Notes: generated by a model from the letters alone, not told the origin. DNA of 64,000 bases from Solirubrobacterales bacterium (GCA_020438355.1 JAGQUT010000005.1:62001-126000), one strand, 5' to 3'; shown: positions 17,194-25,756, counted from the first letter of the stretch. Made by a program: numbers and translations.

Positions 17194-20100
17194 ATGCAGA
17201 TTCTGGGGGACAAGCGGATCGTTTCGGCCAGTGATCTGAATGATCGGCTGGCGTGTCGGCACCTGTTGTTCCTGAACCTGCAGCGAGCCCTCGGGGAGCT
17301 GGACGAGAAGCCCACGCGAAGTGAAACCGGTGAGCTGCTGGCTCGCAAAGGGGTCGAGCACGAGAGCGCGTACCTCGAGAGCCTGAAGGCTCAGGGACTC
17401 GAAGTGGTCGAGCTAGGAATGCCCGACCGTTCCGACGTCGAATCGCTGGAAGCGGCCGCTGCGGAGACTCTGGAGGCGATGAAGGCCGGGCCGGATGTCA
17501 TTTTCCAGGCGACGTTCTTTGACGGTGAACGAAGAGGGCATACGGACTTCCTGTTCAAGGTCGACTGCGCCTCGGAGCTCGGTGAATACTCGTACGAGGT
17601 CGCGGACACGAAGCTGGCCAAGAGTTCGAAGCCTTACTTCATCGTTCAGCTCTGCTTCTACAGCGAGCTGCTCCAGAAAGTCCAGGGCGGTGATCCCCCC
17701 GAACACATCCATGTGATCCTCGGTAATCGGGAGAAGCAGACCTACCGACTCGGCGATTTTGCTGCGTACTACCGGCAACTCAGTTCGTCTTTCGAAGAGG
17801 ACATTGAGGCCGGCGTCACCGAAACCTTCCCTTACCCCGTCCAGCATTGCGACATCTGCGGCTGGAAAGACAAATGCAACCGGGAACTCGAGGAGGCTGA
17901 CAGCCTCAGCCGGGTCGCAAACATCAGGCGAGATCAGGTCGAGGTTCTCGAATCAGCTGGCGTTAGCACCGTAGAAGGGCTCGCAACTCTCAACGAGGGC
18001 GCTGCCGTGGAAGGCCTCAGGGATGAGGTTCTCGACAAGCTGAGAAGGCAGGCGGCGCTCCAGGTCGCCTCGGCGGATGACGATCCAAAGTACGAACTCT
18101 TGGAGCCTCGTGAGGAACGAGGGTTCGAGCGTCTACCCGAAACTTCCAAGGGAGACATCTTTTTCGACTTCGAAGGGGATCCGCTCTACGGCGAGAATGG
18201 ACTCGAGTACCTGTTCGGCTGGGTCGAGATCGGTTCCGGAAGGAACGTTTTCAAGTACCTCTGGGCTAAGGACGCCACCGAAGAGCGCCAGGCGTTCGAG
18301 CAGTTCATCAGCTTTGTCACGGATCGTCGCAAGGCCTTTCCGGGAATGCACATCTACCACTACGCCCCCTACGAGGTCACCGCTCTCAAACGTCTCGCCG
18401 CGACCTACTCGACTTGCGAGTTTGCCCTTGACGAACTGCTGCGTGCCGGAGTCTTCGTTGACCTCTACAAGGTCGTGAAGGAGAGCCTCCTTCTCGGCCA
18501 GCCCAGCTATTCGATCAAGAACGTCGAGGCTTACTACCGGCCGGACCAGGACGGACGCGAGACGGCGGTCGCCGACGGTGGCGATTCGATCATCCAGTTC
18601 GAGAAATGGCTCGAGACCGAAGACGAGGAGATCAAGCAAGCAATCCTGGAATACAACAAGGACGACTGCGTTTCCACTGTCGAATGTCGGGACTGGCTCC
18701 TGGAGCGCCGGGAGGAGGCCTCCGAGAAGTTCGGGCATGAGTTTGAACCGTTCATCAAGGACCTCGGGTCCAACGACGAAAGCGAACGCTTCGAGGCCAA
18801 CGCCGCCATTCGTGAAGCGCTCGATCAGGGCGTACCCGATGACGTCTCGGATCGGGACGAGGAGCAGCAGGCCCGATGGCTGATGGCTCGCCTGGTCGAC
18901 TACCACCAGCGCGAGGCTCGGCCTGAGTGGTGGGACTACTTTGACCGGGTCGACTACTCCGATCCCGACGAGTTTTTCGACCACCCCAAGGCGATAGGTG
19001 GACTCCGCGAGGACCCTGAAACGCCCAAGCGTAAAGAGAAACAGTCCTGGGCCTACCGGATGCTTTTCCCGGTCCAGGAATCCAAGCTCGGGCCCGGGGA
19101 GCACGACGATCCAGATACGGAGTCCAAGGCCGGAGAAGTACTTCAAATGGACCTTGCTCAAGGGTGGCTCGATCTGAAACGGGGTCATTCACTCTTGGAT
19201 GTACCACTCCCCCACGCCCTGATCGCGCGTGGACCCATACCAACCAAACCTCAACGCGCAGCGATCCGGCGGTTCGCCGACGACATCGTGGAAAACGGGT
19301 TGGACAACGACGCTCGTTACAGCGCGTCCCGTCACATGCTGCTCAAGAAGCTGCCGGTTATTCGGGGCCTCAAGCAGGGCGACCCGCTCCTAAACGACTC
19401 CAAAGACCTGAATGAGCTAAGTGACCTCGTACGCCATATGGACTCGACTTATCTGTTCGTACAGGGTCCGCCAGGAGCGGGTAAGACCTACTCGGGTTCA
19501 CATGTCATTGCTGACCTGATCGCGACAGGCAAGCGGGTTGGAGTCACCTCGACAAGCCACAAAGCGATCAACAACCTGCTTCAGGGAGTCGAAGAAGCTG
19601 CCGCCAAGAAATCGATCGAATTCCAGGGGTTGAGGAAGGGCGAGGGTGATCAAGAGTTTCGTTCGAAGCTGCCCGTCGCGATGATCGACAACGTCGATCA
19701 CAATAAGCCTCTGGACAACTCGGACCTTGATCTCGTCGCTGGAACAGCCTGGTACTTCTGCCGTGAGCAGACGGCCCCAGTCGATTACTTGTTCATCGAC
19801 GAGGCCGGCCAGGTCTCCCTGGCCGATGCCCTCGCGATGGGTACCGCAGCCAAAAATGTGGTCCTGCTGGGTGATCCCCAGCAGCTAGCTCAAGTGAGTC
19901 AGGCTCGGCATCCCGACGGCTCGGGAGTGTCGATCCTCGAACATCTTCTAGGCGAGGAACAGACGGTTCCCGCGGATCGCGGTGTGTTCCTTGACAACAC
20001 ATGGCGTATGCACCCTGATGTCACGTCGTTCATTTCGGAGCTCATGTACGAGGGACGCCTCCAGTCCGCCCCCGGACGAAAGCTCCAGGACGTCAAGAGC

Positions 20101-20604
20101 CGAGGCGAAGTCTCAGGCACCGGTCTGCGCTGGCTGCCGGTAGAGCACCACGGCCGCTCGCAGCGCTGCCCCGAGGAAGCGGAGGTAATCGACCGGATCT
20201 TCAGGGAACTCACCGGCGGCAATACGACCTATACGGATTTTGACGGGGTTGAGCACAAACTCGAGACCGAGGACGTCCTAATCGTCTCTCCCTATAACTC
20301 GCAGGTCAGGTGCCTCACAGAGAAGCTCCCCGAAGGGGCAAGAGTCGGGACGGTTGACAAGTTCCAGGGACAAGAAGCGCAGGTCGTGATCTTTTCGATG
20401 GCAACCTCCTCAGGCGAAGACATCCCGAGGAACATCGAGTTCCTGTTCAGCCGAAACAGGCTGAACGTCGCCATGTCGCGAGCCCGTTGCCTCGCGGTGC
20501 TAGTCGCGAGCCCGAAGCTTCTCGAAGTCGAAGCACGGTCAATCGAGCAGATGCGGCTGATCAATGCGCTCTGCCGATTCACCGAGGTCGCTCAGCGCGC
20601 CTGA
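17194..20604 (+). CDS. TM0106-type RecB-like nuclease / RNase H-like / UPF1-like helicase fusion
   Basis: This 1136-residue protein has three parts. The first 300 residues are a TM0106/RecB-like nuclease with Cys21 and a distant HCDICGWKDKC cluster (Cys219, 222, 228), the layout of Cas4/AddB-type 4Fe-4S nucleases; VADTKLAK gives the D...K core. Residues about 320-500 form a DEDD-type RNase H-like domain (IFFDFEGDP ... YNKDDCVSTVE). The C-terminal half is an SF1 helicase: GPPGAGKT near 760, FIDEAGQV near 868, GDPQQLAQVS, VDKFQGQEAQ, and RLNVAMSRAR. The family is widespread but poorly characterised. Here it ends the six-gene operon and is probably the DNA- or RNA-processing effector. Confidence 0.88.
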   Translation: MQILGDKRIVSASDLNDRLACRHLLFLNLQRALGELDEKPTRSETGELLARKGVEHESAYLESLKAQGLEVVELGMPDRSDVESLEAAAAETLEAMKAGPDVIFQATFFDGERRGHTDFLFKVDCASELGEYSYEVADTKLAKSSKPYFIVQLCFYSELLQKVQGGDPPEHIHVILGNREKQTYRLGDFAAYYRQLSSSFEEDIEAGVTETFPYPVQHCDICGWKDKCNRELEEADSLSRVANIRRDQVEVLESAGVSTVEGLATLNEGAAVEGLRDEVLDKLRRQAALQVASADDDPKYELLEPREERGFERLPETSKGDIFFDFEGDPLYGENGLEYLFGWVEIGSGRNVFKYLWAKDATEERQAFEQFISFVTDRRKAFPGMHIYHYAPYEVTALKRLAATYSTCEFALDELLRAGVFVDLYKVVKESLLLGQPSYSIKNVEAYYRPDQDGRETAVADGGDSIIQFEKWLETEDEEIKQAILEYNKDDCVSTVECRDWLLERREEASEKFGHEFEPFIKDLGSNDESERFEANAAIREALDQGVPDDVSDRDEEQQARWLMARLVDYHQREARPEWWDYFDRVDYSDPDEFFDHPKAIGGLREDPETPKRKEKQSWAYRMLFPVQESKLGPGEHDDPDTESKAGEVLQMDLAQGWLDLKRGHSLLDVPLPHALIARGPIPTKPQRAAIRRFADDIVENGLDNDARYSASRHMLLKKLPVIRGLKQGDPLLNDSKDLNELSDLVRHMDSTYLFVQGPPGAGKTYSGSHVIADLIATGKRVGVTSTSHKAINNLLQGVEEAAAKKSIEFQGLRKGEGDQEFRSKLPVAMIDNVDHNKPLDNSDLDLVAGTAWYFCREQTAPVDYLFIDEAGQVSLADALAMGTAAKNVVLLGDPQQLAQVSQARHPDGSGVSILEHLLGEEQTVPADRGVFLDNTWRMHPDVTSFISELMYEGRLQSAPGRKLQDVKSRGEVSGTGLRWLPVEHHGRSQRCPEEAEVIDRIFRELTGGNTTYTDFDGVEHKLETEDVLIVSPYNSQVRCLTEKLPEGARVGTVDKFQGQEAQVVIFSMATSSGEDIPRNIEFLFSRNRLNVAMSRARCLAVLVASPKLLEVEARSIEQMRLINALCRFTEVAQRA

Positions 20605-20874
20605 CCAGGCCGAAGGATTGCCCGGTAGAAATCGGATGGCATCGGTACCGAGAAAGGTCGTGAGGGGAGCTGAAGCAAGCGAACGGGCGATACGGGCGCC
20701 GCAATGTCGGCTAGCGAGCCAGCAAGAGATTCACTGCTCCTGAGGCTACATCCTCATCCACCGTCGGAGCCATATGTTGAAGCTGAATAATCGGGAACAT
20801 CCGTCGTGGTCGATGACAGAGGCCAGGAATGGCCACCGAGGACCGCTTCGTTACCCGGGCGGAAAACCTCAGAC

Positions 20875-21741
20875 CTAGTCCGGTGCGATTGCATCGCGAT
20901 AGGTACTGAGATTCTCCGAAAGTGCTTCGAGGTTCGATAGTGAAACGTCAGAGAGTCCTTGGCTATATCGCTTGGCGACGACTTTGCCTTTCAGCGGACG
21001 CCTTTCTCTTACAAGCTCCAGTGCCGCCATCACAGCATGAAGGTCCTTGATCCTGCGGCTGAAAAACGCGTCGTCTGGAACGAAGTAGTTGAGTTCGTTC
21101 GGGTCAGGCAGACCCTCAGAAGGGATTCCGGTAGGTGTCGGCAAGAGATCCCATATTTCCTCGACCAATGGCTCGAGCTCCGGCGAAATCTGAGCGTTTC
21201 TGTAGATCTTTATGGAAAGCGCCTGTACGTAGGCCTGAACGAATGACCCCTCACGGTCAGTGAGCTTCGAAACCTCAGCCGGGAGCCAAACTAGGTTTGG
21301 CACAAACGAGTAAGTCATCCAGTGCCGCGATGCCAATCCGTTCTCTCCCTTGAGGATTCTCCAAATGTGCGATGCCACGAATCCTTTCGAAACTAGCGCG
21401 CCGTCGTACGCTGAGTTCTTAGGCGCGCTTAGTGGAAGCGAGTACGGCAAACGCTTTACGAGGCTGTTGTCATCGCGAAAAAAGCCCTTTTTGTTCGGCG
21501 ATCCCCACTGGTCTGGAATACCCTTCTTCTTGTTGCCACGGCATTTCGGATCTCGCACCGCATACGGCCGAAGCAACGGGTAACGGGCGTATATCTCAGG
21601 GGACGCCCAAACACCAAGACCGACCACCAACCTGGCTACGAGCATCTGAAAGAGCCACACGTCGGAACGCAACAATTCACCCTGCAGATAACCGTAGAGA
21701 ACGCTTCGTCCGTCAAGCGCTTTTCGTGTGGTCTTCTTCAT
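20875..21741 (-). CDS. hypothetical protein in defence island
   Basis: This is a 288-residue protein from ATG 21741 with AAGGGA just upstream. It contains QWGSPNKKGFFRDDNSLVKRLPYSL, a pattern I have the impression of having seen in proteins near restriction genes, then GFVASHIWR and a region with alternating charged helices. No enzyme motif can be named. Codon use is clearly less GC-biased than that of the flanking genes, which suggests transfer. It is convergent with the nuclease-helicase gene; the 270 bases between them hold no feature I can identify. Confidence 0.6.
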   Translation of the reverse strand: MKKTTRKALDGRSVLYGYLQGELLRSDVWLFQMLVARLVVGLGVWASPEIYARYPLLRPYAVRDPKCRGNKKKGIPDQWGSPNKKGFFRDDNSLVKRLPYSLPLSAPKNSAYDGALVSKGFVASHIWRILKGENGLASRHWMTYSFVPNLVWLPAEVSKLTDREGSFVQAYVQALSIKIYRNAQISPELEPLVEEIWDLLPTPTGIPSEGLPDPNELNYFVPDDAFFSRRIKDLHAVMAALELVRERRPLKGKVVAKRYSQGLSDVSLSNLEALSENLSTYRDAIAPD

Positions 21742-21799
21742 CTAATTGTCCCTTCCCTCGTTCGAATCACTTGACCAACTGGCCGTGAGGAACGCCTGT

Positions 21800-22199
21800 A
21801 CTGATGGACTCTAGCCGGAGTATTGCTCACGCGACTGATCCAGAAGAAGCGGACAGTCCGAATGCGATGACCTGGCAAAGGTCGTTAGCGGTGAGCGTCT
21901 CACGCTCAGCCAACGCGGCTTCGGGTCTCCGAGGTCTCGCTAAGTTGGTCCCCAGTCGCGACAACCTCATCTCAGAGTTCGTATTGGATCGGGAACAAGG
22001 CTCCCTCGCCGCGCGCGTCTTCGAGTCCGTCGTGGAAAAGCTCGGCAAGCACCCCCTCGGAGCCACCGTCATCGATCACGATGGCGGTGACCCCGAGAAG
22101 GTGCCCCATGTAGGGGATCTCGGACCACTTGCGGGTGTCGTCTCCATGGAGCTCGAGTGCCAAATCAAAGGCCTGGCTGAACTTATTTCCGTCAATCAT
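21800..22199 (-). pseudogene. decayed HD-domain (SpoT-like N-terminal) hydrolase gene
   Basis: From ATG 22199 the frame reads a clear HD-hydrolase start: helical FSQAFDLALELHGDDTRK, IPYMGHLLGV, and LAELFHDGLEDARG, which carries the His-Asp pair of metal-dependent phosphohydrolases. It stops at about 21972. The later family pieces can still be read in other frames: SETSETR in one and DPKPRW...R in another, matching the DPKPPWRERK block seen in such proteins. At least two frame disruptions are therefore needed, so this is best read as a broken gene. It lies directly downstream of the ARPP-1 gene in the same direction. Confidence 0.55.
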
Positions 22200-22209
22200 G
22201 GCGTCCAGC

Positions 22210-23241
22210 TTAGGCCCTACCTCCCCGACGCCGTGAGGGTCGCTGGATGCGGGTCTGGGCGAAAACCGGACCCCTGGGGCGGCGCTCAGACTCGTCGTCG
22301 TCTGGAATTGACGGGAAGACTGAGAGCTGGATTAGTTCTTCTCCGCTGATTAGGCCTGCTCCGATTAGGGATGGGGATTCGAAGCGGAAGTCTCGGCCGA
22401 GGCCGATTCCGTCTCCTTCGAGGATTCGGGTTTCGACTGCTGTGGCGACGAAGGCCTCTACCTCTTCGGGGGTGACCTCGCGGGTGGTGTCCTGGGCGAC
22501 GATCGCATCGAGGGCGTAGCCCTGGAGGATGGCCGGGTGGAGGTCGGCGAAGACATCGGGTCGGCTGACCAGGTCGAGGGCCGTCACCTTGCCGCCGATT
22601 ACCGCGATCATTCCGATCTGATCTTTGGTTGGCTTGATCGGACTGGTGATCCGATTCAGCTGGGTACGGCGGGTCTCGTAGGCGTCGTGAAGTGAACCGG
22701 TCCGTGACTGCGAGCCGATCATCGCGGAACGTTCCCCGACCTCACGCCAGACCTCGGACTGGTCTGCCCTTGCTTCGAGGCCGGCCATTCTGGCGCGGAG
22801 GGAATGCTTCACCTTTTCGCCTCGCAGCTTCGGGTGGGCGGCCTGAGGCGAAGCCTCGAATGCCTCGGCGTTCCTTGAGCCGTCCCAGCGCCCTGCTTCG
22901 ACGCAGCTCACCGGAACGGTCAGTTGGCTGCCAGCCGGAACCAGGACCGAGATGTCAAAGGTGCGGTTCTGCTGGGCGCCCAGCACCTCCTCGCCCTCGA
23001 AGACAAGAACGTTGTGACGGATCGGATTCTGGATGACCAGATCGCGGACCGACCCGCCACCGGGAAGCTCCTTGACCGTGAGACCCTTGCCGATCGCTTC
23101 CTTCAGCGAGATGTAGGTCTGCTTCGGATCCGGACCGAAGACCGGGTAGACCGCCAGGGGACCCGACTTGACGGGTTCACCGAGCGTGAGTGGCGAACCC
23201 AGATATGCGCTGATGCTTGACTCTGCTGTGCCTTGGACCAT
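22210..23241 (-). CDS. ARPP-1 / DUF6569 domain protein
   Basis: The product is 343 residues from ATG 23241, preceded by a near-perfect AAAGGAGG. The domain is recognised from LKEAIGKGLTVKE, NPIRHNVLVFEGEEVLGAQQNRTFDISVLVPAG and VPVSCVEAGRW. As I recall, this is Pfam ARPP-1, named for its association with ADP-ribosylglycohydrolases and rhodanese-phosphatases. An ADP-ribosylglycohydrolase and a phosphatase lie 5 kb away in the same island, which fits the name. No active-site residues are known to me; it may be a ligand-binding or scaffold protein of an ADP-ribose-linked defence pathway. Confidence 0.75.
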   Translation of the reverse strand: MVQGTAESSISAYLGSPLTLGEPVKSGPLAVYPVFGPDPKQTYISLKEAIGKGLTVKELPGGGSVRDLVIQNPIRHNVLVFEGEEVLGAQQNRTFDISVLVPAGSQLTVPVSCVEAGRWDGSRNAEAFEASPQAAHPKLRGEKVKHSLRARMAGLEARADQSEVWREVGERSAMIGSQSRTGSLHDAYETRRTQLNRITSPIKPTKDQIGMIAVIGGKVTALDLVSRPDVFADLHPAILQGYALDAIVAQDTTREVTPEEVEAFVATAVETRILEGDGIGLGRDFRFESPSLIGAGLISGEELIQLSVFPSIPDDDESERRPRGPVFAQTRIQRPSRRRGGRA

Positions 23242-23338
23242 GTTTTCCTCCTTTGGTTGAAGGAGGGGTCGGAAGGTCAGGGCGAAATCTGACGGCTGCT
23301 GTCAGAAGTTCCTCGGATCGAAAGACACACCTGTCCAA

Positions 23339-23548
23339 ATGAGCGAATCAAACGGAATGAACGGGTCCGACCCGGACCCGGATGACGATCCGGCCAATCC
23401 CGGAGTTGAAGACGAACTGCAGGACCTGGTCGGCCGGGCTGAAGAGCGGCGGGCAGATCCGGACGAGGAGGAGGCCGATGTCAGCTGGGGTGGCAAGCTG
23501 CCGGCCGACCATCCTGATGCCGACCTGCTGGATGACCTGGACCTTTGA
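23339..23548 (+). CDS. small, very acidic hypothetical protein
   Basis: The 69-residue product from ATG 23339 is dominated by Asp/Glu (DPDPDDDP, DPDEEEAD, DADLLDDLDL), so it is probably disordered. It overlaps the next gene as TGATG, which supports a real two-gene unit. High GC third positions mark the return to host-like codon use after the island. Function is unknown. Confidence 0.5.
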   Translation: MSESNGMNGSDPDPDDDPANPGVEDELQDLVGRAEERRADPDEEEADVSWGGKLPADHPDADLLDDLDL

Positions 23549-23889
23549 TGGACGATGATCTGACACCCGAGCAGTTCGTTGCCGAGTCCGGCTGGCGGTA
23601 TGCGAAGACGATGCCCGAGTGCCCTCATGAGTACACGGTGCGTGACCTTTCCCCCGGGGGAGCGAAGACGACCGCGATGGGTGACGAGGAGTTCGAGTGG
23701 TTTGTCCGCCTGGTCCGCGAAAGGGGCGAACTGGACGAATGGGGTGGTCAGGTCAGGCCCTACCTGCGGGTTGGTGAACACAAGTACTGGACCATGGGTG
23801 CCCCGGTCAAGGAGACGACGATCATCAACCGCGAACCCGTCACCGAGAAGGCCTGGGCTGAGTTCAGGGAGCGGATCGCCCAGGCCTGA
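23548..23889 (+). CDS. hypothetical protein, 113 residues
   Basis: ATG 23548 overlaps the preceding stop. The N-terminal part contains PECPHEYTVRD, followed by a hydrophilic region with GEHKYWTMGAPVKETTIINRE. I recognise this as a small uncharacterised protein type that occurs with ECPHEY motifs; the Cys and His may bind metal, but that is a guess. Soluble, no signal peptide. Confidence 0.55.
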   Translation: MDDDLTPEQFVAESGWRYAKTMPECPHEYTVRDLSPGGAKTTAMGDEEFEWFVRLVRERGELDEWGGQVRPYLRVGEHKYWTMGAPVKETTIINREPVTEKAWAEFRERIAQA

Positions 23890-23955
23890 TGGCCACCCGT
23901 CAGATCTCGCCCGCCCGCGCGACTTCCTTGGTGGAGTCAAGAGAAAGGTGGGCGG

Positions 23956-24540
23956 ATGAGCTGGTACGAGTTCGACGAGAACGAACCTGTTGAGTGTCGA
24001 TGTGGCTGGAAGGGGCCGCCTTCGGTCGGGATCGAGATCTACAAGCACTGCTTTGCGTACGAATGCCCGGAATGTGGCAGGACGCTGGCGGTCTTCTCGC
24101 CACCGACCATCGAGGAGACCAAGAAGAAGGCTGCCGAGGGCAACGAGAAGGCGAAAGCTGAGCTGGCGAGCGCCCTTCAGCGCGAATCGTTCATGGACAG
24201 GGCGACCGCAAGTGAACTCACGAGCGCCGAACAGTTGCCTGACCTGGAAGGCGACGAGATCGTCATCGAATGGGATTTCGAGGACCGTGAGGATCCGAAC
24301 GGTGACAACTGGACGGTCCTTCGCCATGAGAGCCGGGAGATCTGGCGGGAGATCGCGTACTACGAAGGACTCGAGCGATACAGCGACGTCGCCACGATCC
24401 TGATCGAGAAGTACGGTGACAGGCTGGTCGGCTTCCCCGCCACCCCGGCTAGCCGCCTCTACCTCTACGGAGATGACATCCGGAACGACCCGGTCAGACC
24501 GCTCAACGAAAGGCTGGCCCGAAACCGGAAGGAACGGTGA
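23956..24540 (+). CDS. hypothetical protein with N-terminal zinc ribbon
   Basis: The product is 194 residues. Two cysteine pairs, CRCGW (residues 14-16) and CPECG about 25 residues later, make a probable zinc ribbon. The rest is highly charged and includes an acidic β-strand stretch (DEIVIEWDFEDRED) and a C-terminal helix region (IWREIAYYEGLERYSDVATILIEKYG). It could be a nucleic-acid- or protein-binding factor. Its neighbours give no hint. Confidence 0.6.
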   Translation: MSWYEFDENEPVECRCGWKGPPSVGIEIYKHCFAYECPECGRTLAVFSPPTIEETKKKAAEGNEKAKAELASALQRESFMDRATASELTSAEQLPDLEGDEIVIEWDFEDREDPNGDNWTVLRHESREIWREIAYYEGLERYSDVATILIEKYGDRLVGFPATPASRLYLYGDDIRNDPVRPLNERLARNRKER

Positions 24541-24569
24541 TCGAGGGTCCCGGGCCGCCCTTCCGCTAC

Positions 24570-25013
24570 CTAATCGAGCAGTTGCCGGATGTTCTCACCG
24601 TTCAGGATTGAGAGGTTCAGGCCGCGGACCTTTGCGAACGCCTCGTCTGCAGAAACAAGCCGGGCGCCGGTATCCAGTGCTACCGCGGCGAGGACGGAGT
24701 CGAATGCGCCGGGGCTGTCCGCTGAGGTGAAGATTGCAAGGCCCCGTTCGAGGTGGGTGGACTCGACGCTGACCAGGGGTGAGAGCAGCTCGGCGTAGTC
24801 CCGGCCCAGTGCGGCTGCTTCCTCCCTGCCCCGCCGTCGGGCTCGAACGTGGACGAACTCCTGGATCACCTCGGGAGTGGTTGTGGCGTCGATTCGCTGT
24901 TCCGCGATCGCCTGAATCAGATCCCGGGAAGGGTCCCGCAGGGGGTGATCGGCGCCCTTGGCGTAGACGAGGACTGTGGTGTCAAGAAGGAGCAGCCGAG
25001 CCCCCGCGGGCAT
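24570..25013 (-). CDS. vapC: PIN-domain toxin (VapC-like)
   Basis: This 147-residue PIN domain has the expected acidic residues: [10 protein letters not shown] (first Asp), the mid Glu in EVIQEFVHV, and the C-terminal pair in [30 protein letters not shown] toxins are Mg-dependent RNases that usually cut tRNA or rRNA. It overlaps the upstream antitoxin gene by 32 bases and is transcribed with it. The length is slightly above the usual 130-140 residues. Confidence 0.85.
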   Translation of the reverse strand: MPAGARLLLLDTTVLVYAKGADHPLRDPSRDLIQAIAEQRIDATTTPEVIQEFVHVRARRRGREEAAALGRDYAELLSPLVSVESTHLERGLAIFTSADSPGAFDSVLAAVALDTGARLVSADEAFAKVRGLNLSILNGENIRQLLD

Positions 25014-25245
25014 CCGCCAGTTCTCGCTTCAAATCCTCAACACCGGGAACGTCCATGTCATCAGCAGCCAGGATCCGCTGGCCGGCATCGAGGCGCTGCC
25101 GGTCCGGCTTCGGCACCCCGCGGTCGATCGCCTCCCGCACCACGGTCGCAACGGAAACTCCGCGCTGGCGCGCTACCGAAACGATCCGGTCGTGTCGCTC
25201 ATCGTCAAGCAAGATCTGTAGACGACGGTGGAAAAACATGCACAT
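24982..25245 (-). CDS. vapB: ribbon-helix-helix antitoxin of the VapBC pair
   Basis: The product is 87 residues from ATG 25245 (or ATG 25239). [37 protein letters not shown] is a CopG/RHH DNA-binding fold, and the C-terminus ([16 protein letters not shown]) would wrap the toxin. It overlaps the toxin gene. It probably represses its own promoter through the inverted repeat that spans its start. Confidence 0.82.
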   Translation of the reverse strand: MCMFFHRRLQILLDDERHDRIVSVARQRGVSVATVVREAIDRGVPKPDRQRLDAGQRILAADDMDVPGVEDLKRELADARGGSAAPS

Positions 25246-25256
25246 ACATTAGCATG
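25237..25256. promoter_or_regulatory. inverted repeat over the VapB start
   Basis: CATGC (25237-25241) and GCATG (25252-25256) are separated by 10 bases and flank both possible vapB start codons. TAATGT just upstream on the minus strand could be a -10 box for a short or absent leader. RHH antitoxins usually bind such repeats; binding here is inferred. Confidence 0.4.
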
Positions 25257-25281
25257 CCGTTATTTGGCTCCAGAGCTGGCA

Positions 25282-25620
25282 TCAGTTCCGGCGCTCTTCG
25301 CCTTCGAGTTCCAGTTGGAAGTCGGTGACAAGGGTTTCGCGGATTGCCTCGATCAGGCCGGCGGCCTTCCAGCATGTTTCGGGTGCTTGCGCCACGAGGT
25401 GCGGCAGGACCTGGTCTAAGAAGCGTCTGATGACGACAGCCTCGGGTGGCTCGCCGGGATGGTCGACCTCGTCGACCTTCTCGACCAGGATGTCGCCGAT
25501 GTAGGTGATGATGCGGCCCGAGCGGATCAGCTCGACGGTCAGCGCGCAGGCGGCCAGTTCTGCTTCGGTCGGTTCCTCTTCCGGCGGCTCTTCAGCGTCG
25601 GGGCGTCCCTTCTCTTCCAT
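25282..25620 (-). CDS. hypothetical acidic protein, 112 residues
   Basis: ATG 25620 opens a small acidic protein with a Pro/Glu-rich N-terminus (EEPPEEEPTEAEL) followed by helical segments (ACALTVELIRSGRIITYIGDILVEKVDEV and IRRFLDQVLPHLVAQAP). No motif is recognised. It lies between a VapBC pair and a VapC remnant, and could be an orphan regulatory or antitoxin-like protein, but nothing in the sequence proves that. Confidence 0.45.
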   Translation of the reverse strand: MEEKGRPDAEEPPEEEPTEAELAACALTVELIRSGRIITYIGDILVEKVDEVDHPGEPPEAVVIRRFLDQVLPHLVAQAPETCWKAAGLIEAIRETLVTDFQLELEGEERRN

Positions 25621-25668
25621 GGCTCCCTAAGTGGCCAGCCACAGAACCTCTCCCCTTCTGCCCCGGCG

Positions 25669-25756
25669 CTATCCGAACGGGTTCAGGTAACGCACGCCGG
25701 TTCGCCTGACATCGGCTTCGTTTCTGGTGACCAACGTCAGGTCCCTGCCGGTACTC
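25669..25756 (-). pseudogene. C-terminal remnant of a second VapC-type PIN toxin
   Basis: Read on the minus strand, the frame ending at TAG 25671-25669 encodes GRDLTLVTRNEADVRRTG followed by VRYLNPFG, the standard C-terminal strand-helix-strand of VapC toxins (LTLVTRN...GVRLLNPW type). Upstream the frame runs straight into the end of the esterase gene with no start, so only about the last 25 codons survive. A deletion or insertion of the esterase end probably removed the rest. Confidence 0.55.

Noticed and set aside
20605-20874. Possible RNA gene or small protein in the 270-base gap
   Set aside because: No stable hairpin, ribosome-site-plus-ORF combination or tRNA-like pattern was found.
21804-22349. 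181-residue plus-strand ORF near the ARPP-1 gene
   Set aside because: It runs antisense to the HD-domain remnant and the ARPP-1 end and has no family-like features.
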